The position numbers and the translations under genes were made by a program. 64,000 nt of DNA from assembly GCF_006376615.1 (NCBI RefSeq), contig NZ_VEXQ01000011.1:62001-126000 (forward strand). Reading direction: 5' to 3'. Source of the stretch: Buttiauxella sp. B2 (GTDB lineage: Bacteria > Pseudomonadota > Gammaproteobacteria > Enterobacterales > Enterobacteriaceae). The notes beneath the pieces were generated by a model, which searched no databases, had not been told where the DNA came from, and saw nothing but the letters and a program-made list of their open reading frames with translations. Shown here piece after piece: positions 19,598-26,742 of the stretch. Within the stretch, counting starts at the first letter, position 1. Each line of letters starts with the position of its first letter.

Positions 19598-20749
19598 CTA
19601 CTTAGCAGGTGTGAAGATCATCTGTGACGGGCTTCCTGCCGCACTGTAATCCTCAACAAAAGTCAGTTTTCCACTCTCAGGTGCCACACTAAAACGAGTA
19701 ATGTTGTCGCTGCGCTGATTCATGACATACAGGTACTTACCATTATTTCCAAGAGTTACACTGCGCGGGTAATCACCACGCGTCCAGATATCGTCCTGAT
19801 GAGTCAGTTTGCCGTTCGCTGTAACGCTAAAGTGCCCAATGCTGTTATGCAAACGGTTAGCAACATACAGCTGTTTCCCGTCCAGGCTTTGCACCAGACC
19901 CGCAGCAAAGTTGGTTCCCCTGAAGCCTTTCGGGAGCGAAGAAATACTCTCGCCTTCAGTTAACGTCCCTTTACTAACATCAAGCTGATAGTGGGTAAGC
20001 GTAGAAGCCTCTTCGTTGATTAACCATAAACCATCGCCTTTTGGCGTGAAAATAAAGTGGCGTGGACCGGCACCTTTCGATGAGGCATCAATAAAGGGAG
20101 GATCGTTCGGCGTGAGTTTGCCAGTGGCATCATCGAAACGATATTGGTAGATCCTGTCCAGGCCAAGATCGGTGGTGAAAACAAACTTCCCACTCGGATC
20201 GGCGGCGATCATATGCGCATGCGGGCCATTATGATCACTTGCCGCAAAACTGCCTTCCACGGCAGCTTCAGGTTTTGCTGCACCCGCAGGTCCAGAATCT
20301 TGTCGAGTATCGGTAGCTTCACCAAGGCTGCCGTCCTCTTTCACCGGTAATACCGCAACGGAACCGCTAATGTAATTAGCCACCAGCAAATGACGTTCGT
20401 TTGGCGTAAGCGACAAATAAACCGGCCCTGCACCGCTCGATGAAACCTGGTTTAGTTCTTTCAGGCTCCCATCATCCTCTACACGCAAGGCAGCAATAAC
20501 GCCTTTTTCTACTTCACTTGCCACATACAGCGTTTTGCCATCTTTCGATGCCGTCAACTGAGCTGCATTTGGCAATGCACTGACTAACGTTTTATTGCTC
20601 AGTGCGCCCGTTTTTGTATCAACCTGAAAACGGTACACCCCTTCACCGTTGGGATTATAGGTGCCAACCCAAGCGAATTGCGTTTGTGCCGCAGCTGAAC
20701 CGGCAAGCAGAGCAAGTGAAGCGATAAGAAGATTACGTGTTGCAGGCAT
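19598..20749 (-). CDS. Secreted beta-propeller lactonase (YbhE/6-phosphogluconolactonase family)
   Basis: The 383-residue protein is a seven-bladed beta-propeller of the lactonase/3-carboxymuconate cyclase family. Repeating blades such as LYVASEVEKGVIAALRV, HLLVANYISGSVAVLPV and LYVANRLHNSIGHFSV are visible. Cytoplasmic Pgl (YbhE) is about 331 aa and lacks a signal. This protein starts with a Sec signal peptide, MPATRNLLIASLALLAGSAAA, so it should act in the periplasm. AGGATCTCCG precedes the ATG. It is same-strand with, and 79 bp after, the aldolase gene, suggesting hydrolysis of an aldonolactone before uptake. The substrate is unknown. Confidence 0.75.
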   Translation of the reverse strand: MPATRNLLIASLALLAGSAAAQTQFAWVGTYNPNGEGVYRFQVDTKTGALSNKTLVSALPNAAQLTASKDGKTLYVASEVEKGVIAALRVEDDGSLKELNQVSSSGAGPVYLSLTPNERHLLVANYISGSVAVLPVKEDGSLGEATDTRQDSGPAGAAKPEAAVEGSFAASDHNGPHAHMIAADPSGKFVFTTDLGLDRIYQYRFDDATGKLTPNDPPFIDASSKGAGPRHFIFTPKGDGLWLINEEASTLTHYQLDVSKGTLTEGESISSLPKGFRGTNFAAGLVQSLDGKQLYVANRLHNSIGHFSVTANGKLTHQDDIWTRGDYPRSVTLGNNGKYLYVMNQRSDNITRFSVAPESGKLTFVEDYSAAGSPSQMIFTPAK

Positions 20750-20780
20750 CGGAGATCCTCATCGTTTATATGATTTGTCG

Positions 20781-20823
20781 CCCTCACCCAACCCCTCTAT
20801 CCAGGAGAAGATCGGGGTGAGGG
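20781..20823. repeat. Extragenic inverted repeat (CCCTCACCC type)
   Basis: CCCTCACCC (20781-20789) pairs with GGGTGAGGG (20815-20823) in the gap between the aldolase and lactonase genes. Dispersed extragenic elements of this kind are common in enterobacteria. It may modulate expression between the two genes. Confidence 0.5.
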
Positions 20824-20828
20824 TTATT

Positions 20829-21569
20829 TCAACCAACCAACTTCTTCGTCATATCCAGCAAAATACGCACATCTTCCGGACGCGTATTGCCGCTCGCTGG
20901 ATCAATAATCGAGCTATAAATGTGCGGAATGACTTTGCTTACTCCAGCGTCCAGAGCGATCTTCAGAATGTCTTCGTAGTTTTCCAGGTCGATCCCGCCG
21001 GTTGGTTCAAGCCAGAAATCGTGTTTCGCGCAAGCAAGTGCGACCGCACGGAATTCGTCCTGGCATTTCAAGCCGCCCATCGGGAAGTATTTGATTGAGC
21101 TACCGCCCATATCTTTCAGCAACTTGACCGCAGTTTCGACCGGCACGATGCCATCTGGTGCGCCAGAACTCAATGGCCCGGTAGAGATTTTCACCATCCC
21201 CACCATCCCTGTAGGGGAAACGAGGCCATTCACCACTGTATCTTTTTGCCCAAGTAACGCGCGGCTTGTGCCAACACCCGTAAATACCTGATTTACATGC
21301 TGTGGCTGCACCTGGGCCGAGATTTCGCTAACCATCGCTGACTGGTTCGGATCGCCCGCCCCCAAACCCACAGACAGCGCGTTATCAATTAACGCGGCAT
21401 ACTCGCGCATATCCGCCACCGCGCTGGCAACATCGGGATAGTTTTTTGACAGCACACCAACCAGCACATGGCCTTCCGCTGCTTCATAAATCTCTTTGGC
21501 ATTCTGTTTGGAGCCCGCCAGCACATTCAGGCACACACGGTCACGGTAAAAATTGGGGGTCAGTTTCAT
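20829..21569 (-). CDS. dagF: 2-dehydro-3-deoxy-phosphogluconate aldolase, DagF/EF_0839 family
   Basis: This 246-residue TIM-barrel protein belongs to the aldolase family named after Salmonella DgaF/DagF and Enterococcus EF_0839. That family cleaves 2-keto-3-deoxy-6-phosphogluconate to pyruvate and glyceraldehyde 3-phosphate. The predicted Schiff-base lysine is Lys160 in GGSSIKYFPMGGL; LEPTGGIDLENY (188-199) forms the phosphate site. It overlaps the upstream PLP-enzyme gene by four bases, so the two steps are translationally coupled. It is distinct from the classical Eda. Confidence 0.85.
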   Translation of the reverse strand: MKLTPNFYRDRVCLNVLAGSKQNAKEIYEAAEGHVLVGVLSKNYPDVASAVADMREYAALIDNALSVGLGAGDPNQSAMVSEISAQVQPQHVNQVFTGVGTSRALLGQKDTVVNGLVSPTGMVGMVKISTGPLSSGAPDGIVPVETAVKLLKDMGGSSIKYFPMGGLKCQDEFRAVALACAKHDFWLEPTGGIDLENYEDILKIALDAGVSKVIPHIYSSIIDPASGNTRPEDVRILLDMTKKLVG

Positions 21570-22684
21570 GCCTGTTGCTCCTTGCAGGTGTTTGCTTTAA
21601 TGCAGCGGTAAATAATGTCGAGTTGTTCTGGGCTTACACTGCGCACATCGGCTTCGATAATCCCTTCGTTGGCCTTATAGCCACGGAAGTAAATTGCGTA
21701 TTCGCCTTGTTTTAGGGCGCTGACCAACTCGCCCGTGCTGATACCAATAATCGCTTCGTCGAATTTGATTTCACTACGGGCGATGTCACGACCTGCGGCA
21801 TCCCACACTACACGGGCGCTCACGCCATCAAGCGTGTTCAGGCTGGTGATAAACGGTGCCATTTTTTCGGCCATCTGAGCACCGCTTTCTTTCGCCGCAG
21901 TAAGGTAGTGTTCGATAGCACAAGTCAGCCCAAGAATGCCCTCTTTACCCACTTTCATCGCACGGCCAATGCCGCCGGTTTGTAGTTTCACCCACTCGAC
22001 GTACTGCTCTTTACCTATTACCAGCCCGCTGGTTGGCCCTTCAATGGCTTTTGCGCCACTGTAAATCACCAGTTCCGCGCCTGCACGGTAGTAGCACTGC
22101 AAATCTTCTTCAGCCGCAGCATCCACAATCAGCGGTAAATTATGTTTCCGCGCGACCACTACAGCCTGCTCGACACTGAGCATGCTTTTCTGTACCGAGT
22201 GGTGCGATTTGATATACAAAATGGCGGCGGTACGTGGGGAAATCGCCGCAGCCAATTGGTCTGCTGAACATTCGTTGGCGTAACCGGCTTCCACGACTTT
22301 ACCGCCACCGAGATTCACCATGGTGCCAACCGGCGCGCCAAAGTTCACGTTATGGCCTTTCGGCAACACGATTTCGTTGTTCTCAAGCGGGGCGGCGTGA
22401 AGGTTTTCAATCAGCCAGGCGTTATCTTTTACCAGCACCGCAGCCACCGATTGTGCGATGCCAGAAGATGCACAAGACACTACAGTCGCCGCTTCAACGT
22501 CCAGCAGTTTTGCAATGTATTCCCCGGTTTTGTTCACCAGGTCTTTCATTTCAAAGTAATGATTCATTCCGGTCGTCACGGCTTCAACCACTTCCGGGCG
22601 GGGGGTAGAAACACCAAGCGCCGTCATGCGACCAGAAGCGTTAATCACTTGTTTTAAATTGTATTTTTCATAAATCGAAGGCAT
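21566..22684 (-). CDS. PLP-dependent ammonia-lyase, DgaE/SelA-like
   Basis: This 372-residue fold-type I PLP enzyme has its probable PLP lysine at Lys212 in IYSGAKAIEGPTSGL and the cofactor aspartate in LPLIVDAAAEED (about Asp188). It resembles the N-terminal half of SelA but is not selenocysteine synthase: it is shorter and lies in a sugar-acid cluster. The closest characterised relative is DgaE, which converts D-glucosaminate 6-phosphate to 2-keto-3-deoxygluconate 6-phosphate and ammonia. The start at 22684 (MPSIYEKYNLKQ) has a GGGAAAGAAG ribosome-binding site and overlaps the amidohydrolase gene by 17 bp. Longer starts run deep into that gene. Confidence 0.83.
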   Translation of the reverse strand: MPSIYEKYNLKQVINASGRMTALGVSTPRPEVVEAVTTGMNHYFEMKDLVNKTGEYIAKLLDVEAATVVSCASSGIAQSVAAVLVKDNAWLIENLHAAPLENNEIVLPKGHNVNFGAPVGTMVNLGGGKVVEAGYANECSADQLAAAISPRTAAILYIKSHHSVQKSMLSVEQAVVVARKHNLPLIVDAAAEEDLQCYYRAGAELVIYSGAKAIEGPTSGLVIGKEQYVEWVKLQTGGIGRAMKVGKEGILGLTCAIEHYLTAAKESGAQMAEKMAPFITSLNTLDGVSARVVWDAAGRDIARSEIKFDEAIIGISTGELVSALKQGEYAIYFRGYKANEGIIEADVRSVSPEQLDIIYRCIKANTCKEQQA

Positions 22685-23801
22685 GTTCTTCTTTCCCTTG
22701 TTCGGTTGTAAACCACTTCCCGGCACGAACCGCGGCGAGCGCGACCAGCAACTGCTCACCCGTGAGCGTCTGAAGTTCTGAATCGGTAAATACTGTCGGC
22801 TGTTGGCGCAAAGCAAAAATGGTCAGGTCACCGTCAAGGCCAACGGACAAACGTCCTTTATTTGCCAGACGCAAGCCATCGGCTGCTTGCTCAGTAACGC
22901 AATCAATCACTTGTGGCATAGACATGCCAATCGACAGGAATTTGGACATCACCGCACCAAGACTGTGAACCGGGCCATTTATGCGGTTACGGCAATAAAT
23001 ATCGGAGCTGATGGTGTGAGGTAAAATACCCTGACTGATAGCGACTTTCGCCACGTCAAAACTGAAACTAGCGCTACCGTGGCCGACATCAAGACGCACG
23101 CCACGAGCAATAGCATTGGAAATCGACGCTCGTAATTCACCGCCTGGCGTAAGAATGCGGTTCGGTTTACCGTTATAGCAGTGGGTAATAATGTCGCCGC
23201 TCGTCAGTAAATCGGCAATCTCGTCAAGGTCAGGCGGGTTGTTGCCGATGTGAACCATCAGCGGTAACTCACCGTTTTCACGCTGGATTTCTTTGGCACT
23301 TTCCAGCGGTTTAATACCGTTGGCACCTACAACGCTGCTGCTCATACGCGCTTTAATGCCGACGATAAAGCCTGGGTGGCGCTTTATAGCGCCGGACACC
23401 GCGGCTTTGTCGATATTTGCCATATCAGACAGTTCATTCTGTGCAATCAGCCCAACGCGAGAGATGTTCAGTAACGCGTAAACATCTGTTCTGGCTTTGC
23501 GAGTTATCTCGTAAAACTCGTCAATGTCGTCAGCGCCAGTGCTTCCGGCATCCACCACGGTTGTCACGCCCGTATTGATGCCGATGCTGTCAGGCTCATC
23601 ATGATAAATCGGGGATTTTTGGTAACAGTGAACGTGAGAATCAATCCAGCCTGCGCTTACATAGTATTCGCCATTAAGCTGGCGTTCTTCTTTTGCCTCG
23701 CCGGTTACTTCACCCAACGCGGCAATTTTTCCGTCTTTCAGCGCGATATCGATAACCGTTTCGTCCACCAGACATGCGTTGCGCAGGATTAAGTCGAACA
23801 T
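22668..23801 (-). CDS. Putative amidohydrolase, EF_0837 family
   Basis: The 377-residue protein belongs to the amidohydrolase superfamily (dihydroorotase-like; EF_0837/AHA_3915 type). HxH metal ligands are His56 and His58 in WIDSHVHCY, a candidate carboxylated lysine is Lys150 in FIVGIKARM, and LDVGHGSASF supplies a further histidine. In this setting it may strip an N-acyl or N-carbamoyl group before the ammonia-lyase acts, but the substrate is unproven. The ATG at 23801 follows GAAGGAGAAAAAC, a strong ribosome-binding site; the frame extends 16 codons further without support. Confidence 0.82.
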   Translation of the reverse strand: MFDLILRNACLVDETVIDIALKDGKIAALGEVTGEAKEERQLNGEYYVSAGWIDSHVHCYQKSPIYHDEPDSIGINTGVTTVVDAGSTGADDIDEFYEITRKARTDVYALLNISRVGLIAQNELSDMANIDKAAVSGAIKRHPGFIVGIKARMSSSVVGANGIKPLESAKEIQRENGELPLMVHIGNNPPDLDEIADLLTSGDIITHCYNGKPNRILTPGGELRASISNAIARGVRLDVGHGSASFSFDVAKVAISQGILPHTISSDIYCRNRINGPVHSLGAVMSKFLSIGMSMPQVIDCVTEQAADGLRLANKGRLSVGLDGDLTIFALRQQPTVFTDSELQTLTGEQLLVALAAVRAGKWFTTEQGKEEHAFDL

Positions 23802-23858
23802 GTTTTTCTCCTTCAGGGACAGAGGGTGGAGAAGCGCGAAGCTTTCCACCCATCCGTG

Positions 23859-24503
23859 CTACAGAGCAATCGGGAAGAATGCCCCAAAGATCATTGCGCC
23901 AAGAATTGCGCCACCAGTAATCGGTTTGTTCCACAGGTAAAACAGCAGCGAACCAATCAGCGAGCCGATACCAATCGGAATGGAAGCGGTCATGGCGCTC
24001 AGGATAATCAACGGCCCAAGGAACCGGCCCGATGCGTTACCCGCGCCCATCATTACGTCTGCACCGTAAGTGGAGTCGCTCTGGTTGATGGTGAATTTAC
24101 GCGCCAGGATTATCAGGTAGCCAATCGCCACGCCAATCACCAGGCCGGTAGCCAAGGAAGCTGCAAAGTTCGCCACCGGGAAGACATAGCCAGCACCCAG
24201 CAGCAGCGCCGGAACACCAAGCCCTACGCCGGTTTGAATCGCACCACCGATATCCAGAATCCCGACCAGCGAGCCTTCAATGATGCGCGCAAACAGGAAG
24301 CTGGCACCAAACGCCGCGACTGCCCCGTAAACTCCGGTATCCATCCCGGCACGCAACATGGAAACAAAAGCCACTTCGTTAAACGCACCAATGCCGTACA
24401 GGTAGTACATGTGTGTCCCAGCGAATACGCCGGAAGAAAGCAGGCCAACAAAAATCGGGAATGACCAGTCGGCGTACCAAAAACCTTTATTCTCTTCCAT
24501 CAC
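23859..24503 (-). CDS. DUF4310 family membrane protein (EF_0833 type)
   Basis: The 214-residue protein is strongly hydrophobic, with about six transmembrane segments and many Gly/Ala-rich helices (GTHMYYLYGIG, TGVGLGVPALLLGAG). It belongs to DUF4310, known only from EF_0829-EF_0839-like clusters. Paired with the DUF4311 protein eight bases upstream, it probably forms a membrane channel or carrier. Function has not been shown as far as I know. A PTS IIC/IID-like role is my inference from the company of the two small cytoplasmic proteins and the PTS-controlled regulator. Confidence 0.8.
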   Translation of the reverse strand: MMEENKGFWYADWSFPIFVGLLSSGVFAGTHMYYLYGIGAFNEVAFVSMLRAGMDTGVYGAVAAFGASFLFARIIEGSLVGILDIGGAIQTGVGLGVPALLLGAGYVFPVANFAASLATGLVIGVAIGYLIILARKFTINQSDSTYGADVMMGAGNASGRFLGPLIILSAMTASIPIGIGSLIGSLLFYLWNKPITGGAILGAMIFGAFFPIAL

Positions 24504-24511
24504 AGGCTCCG

Positions 24512-25288
24512 TTATTTTCCGCTCAGCGAGTTATGAATCAGATCCAGCCAATTCGGCACGGTCAGATGGAAGGATTCGATCATTTTCATATCGAAGCCAC
24601 GGAAGAAGGCGCTCAGCACAAACAGCGCGATAATGGCGGCCATCATCACTTTCGTGACACGGTTCCAGCCACTTTCTTCCACACCTTTACCAATCAGGAT
24701 ACCGAGCACCAAACCAGGTACTGCGTTACCCATAATCAGTTGTGCGCAGCCACCGAAAATCGTGGCCCAGAAGCCTGATTTCTTACCGGCATCAATCGCC
24801 GCCAGCCAGAAAATAACCGGCATCACTGTGTTAACCAGCAAGTTAGCGGCAGGAACCAGAACTTTTACCGCGGTAACCTGTAATGCTGCCGGAACAGCGG
24901 AAGCAGTGGAGTTAAGGAAGGCAACAACAATCATGCCGATGACACCACAAGCGATGGCCATCTTTCTTGGGTCATGCAGGGTTTCAGCCACATTACGGTT
25001 TTTCACCATCAACGCGGCAGCACCCCAGTTTGGGATAATGCGGTGGTCAACGTCCTGGGTAAAAGCACCCGCTGCAACCGAGGAGGCCCAGGCGTTGAAG
25101 AAGAAACCAAGTCCAAAGGAGAAGTGTGAAGCAGGATCCCCTTCGCAGGAGTTCAGCTCACCCAGTGTACGGAAAGCGCCCATCCCTTGAGTGGTTGGCG
25201 CGTGAAACATACGTGCAGCCCCGGCGCCAACACCTACACCGACGAGCCCCCCGATTATTAGCGATTTTATTAGTATAATTAAGAACAT
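24512..25288 (-). CDS. DUF4311 family membrane protein (EF_0832 type)
   Basis: The 258-residue polytopic membrane protein has about six or seven hydrophobic segments. A polar loop ELNSCEGDPASHFSFG (about 45-60) and FFFNAWASSVAAGAFTQDVDH (about 62-82) look like conserved, possibly substrate-facing, regions. It belongs to DUF4311, again restricted to this cluster type. It is read just before the DUF4310 gene with an eight-base gap, so the two are very likely made together. I infer a transport role; there is no recognisable ATPase. Confidence 0.8.
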   Translation of the reverse strand: MFLIILIKSLIIGGLVGVGVGAGAARMFHAPTTQGMGAFRTLGELNSCEGDPASHFSFGLGFFFNAWASSVAAGAFTQDVDHRIIPNWGAAALMVKNRNVAETLHDPRKMAIACGVIGMIVVAFLNSTASAVPAALQVTAVKVLVPAANLLVNTVMPVIFWLAAIDAGKKSGFWATIFGGCAQLIMGNAVPGLVLGILIGKGVEESGWNRVTKVMMAAIIALFVLSAFFRGFDMKMIESFHLTVPNWLDLIHNSLSGK

Positions 25289-25312
25289 CTGTCTGTCCTT
25301 TCTGTGTGATTT

Positions 25313-25609
25313 TTAAGATGCGATGAAGTCTATTTTGTCCATATTGATGGCTGTAACGTTGACGCTAACATCCAGCTCTACGCTGAACATTCGCTTTTCG
25401 CGCTTCAGAAAGAAGAACAAAAATGCCTCTTTCTTTACCTGGACTCGAGCCTGAATGACCTGCACATCCTGTGGCTCGATACGCAGTAAAATGTGGGGAG
25501 AAGATTTCAGAACCGAGCCCTGAACATGATTCAGGGCGTCAGAAAATGCTTTGGCTTTGGTATCGCCACGCCCCTTCACTCTCACCGTTTCTGAGAAGTG
25601 TTCTTTCAT
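25313..25609 (-). CDS. DUF4312 family small cytoplasmic protein (EF_0831 type)
   Basis: This is a 98-residue soluble protein, basic and with alternating beta-strand pattern (LKSSPHILLRIEPQDVQVIQARV, EKRMFSVELDVSVNVTAI). It belongs to DUF4312. The ATG at 25609 comes two bases after the stop of the SFCGS gene, and GGAAAG is five bases upstream; a GTG at 25615 leaves no spacing and was not chosen. Role unknown; a partner of the membrane pair is likely. Confidence 0.8.
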   Translation of the reverse strand: MKEHFSETVRVKGRGDTKAKAFSDALNHVQGSVLKSSPHILLRIEPQDVQVIQARVQVKKEAFLFFFLKREKRMFSVELDVSVNVTAINMDKIDFIAS

Positions 25610-25611
25610 AC

Positions 25612-25974
25612 TCACTTTCCGTACTTCTTGGCCCAGGCCTGCACCAGACGCTCGCCCAGCTCTTCTTTGTCCATAAAGCCGAAGCCCAGAACATTGTTAC
25701 CTTCGTTAATTGCAGTAACACCTTCTTCCACTGAACGCATGCCGTACTTGGCTTTATAGCCGTGTTTGGTTTGTGCAGTAATGGCACCCGCACCGCCGCT
25801 TCCGCAGAAAGAAATACCAAAGGTGGCATTTTCTGCTTTCATCACATCGCCCAGTTTCATATCAGCGGCAACGCCTGCAATAACCACGGCGCGACCACCC
25901 GCTTTTTCAATCCCTGCGGCCACTTTCTGGCCTTTACCCAAACGGTCGCCAATAACTACGGTAATTTGTTCCAT
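25612..25974 (-). CDS. Glycine-rich SFCGS family protein (EF_0830 type)
   Basis: The 120-residue soluble protein has a Rossmann-like beginning (EQITVVIGDRLGKGQKVAAGI) and the family-defining glycine-rich segment FGISFCGSGGAGAIT (residues 52-66) with a single cysteine, Cys57. Size, fold pattern and a reactive-looking Cys/Ser near a Gly loop recall a PTS IIB protein, but the canonical CPTG motif is absent. It is translated directly before the DUF4312 gene. Confidence 0.8.
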   Translation of the reverse strand: MEQITVVIGDRLGKGQKVAAGIEKAGGRAVVIAGVAADMKLGDVMKAENATFGISFCGSGGAGAITAQTKHGYKAKYGMRSVEEGVTAINEGNNVLGFGFMDKEELGERLVQAWAKKYGK

Positions 25975-25991
25975 CTGAATCTCCTGATTAT

Positions 25992-26309
25992 TTAAAGATT
26001 GTCTTTCGCGACTTCAAAATGCACTGATAACAACCACGCCTCTTCAACCGGCAAATTGCCAAACTGCTCCACGACTTCTTTTGCCATCTCCAGAGAATCA
26101 TCAGAGATTTCCTCGAACAGACTCTCTTCAACTTCTGGCAACGGTTCACCGGTCAGTGACCGATGAGCCATGGCGCGAACGTGGGAAGTCAGCATCTGTT
26201 CTTGCACCGCATTCGGCGTGATGTTTCTGGTCTTTAGCAGCGCATTGATAAACGCCAGCACTCGTTCTGTGAGCTGTGCAGCCTCGGTACTCCCGGCTTC
26301 ATTAACCAT
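25992..26309 (-). CDS. Stand-alone PRD-domain protein (EF_0829 type)
   Basis: This is the first gene of the cluster and encodes a 105-residue, acidic, all-helical protein matching the small PRD-domain family EF_0829/AHA_3910. PRDs are the PTS-phosphorylated regulatory domains of BglG-type proteins, but here the domain stands alone, with no DNA- or RNA-binding part. Candidate phosphorylatable histidines are in TSHVRAMAHRSL (about 42-53) and LLSVHFEVA near the end. The ATG at 26309 has GGAG five bases upstream; a GTG at 26327 is less likely. Confidence 0.78.
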   Translation of the reverse strand: MVNEAGSTEAAQLTERVLAFINALLKTRNITPNAVQEQMLTSHVRAMAHRSLTGEPLPEVEESLFEEISDDSLEMAKEVVEQFGNLPVEEAWLLSVHFEVAKDNL

Positions 26310-26476
26310 TACCGCTCCGTTATTCACACTACGTACCTCTTCGCTGTCAGGCTTTTAAGGTATCGGGAGGGGATGAAGGTTTGTAGCGAGTTGTTTTCCA
26401 CTTTGAAGCGGAAATCCCAGAGGCAAGAGTGATATGCACCACAAAAAAGGGCTGAATCATGATAATTCGCTAGTTT

Positions 26477-26496
26477 AATGTGATTACTGTCACGGA
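26477..26496. promoter_or_regulatory. Candidate CRP site upstream of the EF_0829-like operon
   Basis: AATGTGATTACTGTCACGGA matches the CRP consensus TGTGA-N6-TCACA at nine of ten core positions (TGTGA at 26479, TCACG at 26490). It lies about 170 bp upstream of the first gene at 26309. This would suit catabolite control of a sugar-acid pathway. The -10 and -35 boxes were not assigned. Confidence 0.6.
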
Positions 26497-26626
26497 TTAA
26501 GGAGGCCGAAATCATTAACTACAGTGATAGTTTTTGATCGAAAGTGTGATTTGAGGAATGTTTTGGGGGAAATATTGGAAAGGCTTATGGTGGGGTTACG
26601 AAAACGGTCTTCAAGGTGAGGGCTAT

Positions 26627-26704
26627 GGTGGATGTCGCTTGCGCTAATCCACCCTACAAATCAGTTCGGCTTTTGTAGGTCGGGTAAGCATCGCGCAACC
26701 CGAC
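26627..26704. repeat. Two adjacent extragenic palindromes
   Basis: GGTGGAT...ATCCACC (26627-26653) and GTCGGGT...ACCCGAC (26679-26704) lie in the 433-bp gap between the cluster and the TRAP gene. Both have the inner 'gcttgcgc / gcatcgcgc' type core of dispersed enterobacterial extragenic repeats. A related element is at 41137-41220. The rest of the gap holds only the CRP-like site. Confidence 0.6.
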
Positions 26705-26742
26705 ACAATACAGAAAAAAGGTGACCTTCAAATCAGTCTGTC

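Noticed and set aside
21566-22684. Selenocysteine synthase SelA
   Set aside because: The fold is similar, but the protein is about 90 residues shorter than SelA, lacks its N-terminal tRNA-binding part and sits with a KDPG-type aldolase. A DgaE-like lyase fits better.
23826-24464. A 212-codon open frame on the plus strand
   Set aside because: It is antisense to the DUF4310 gene, is rich in Gln, Arg and Asn with no domain, and has no ribosome-binding site. It is a shadow of the real gene.
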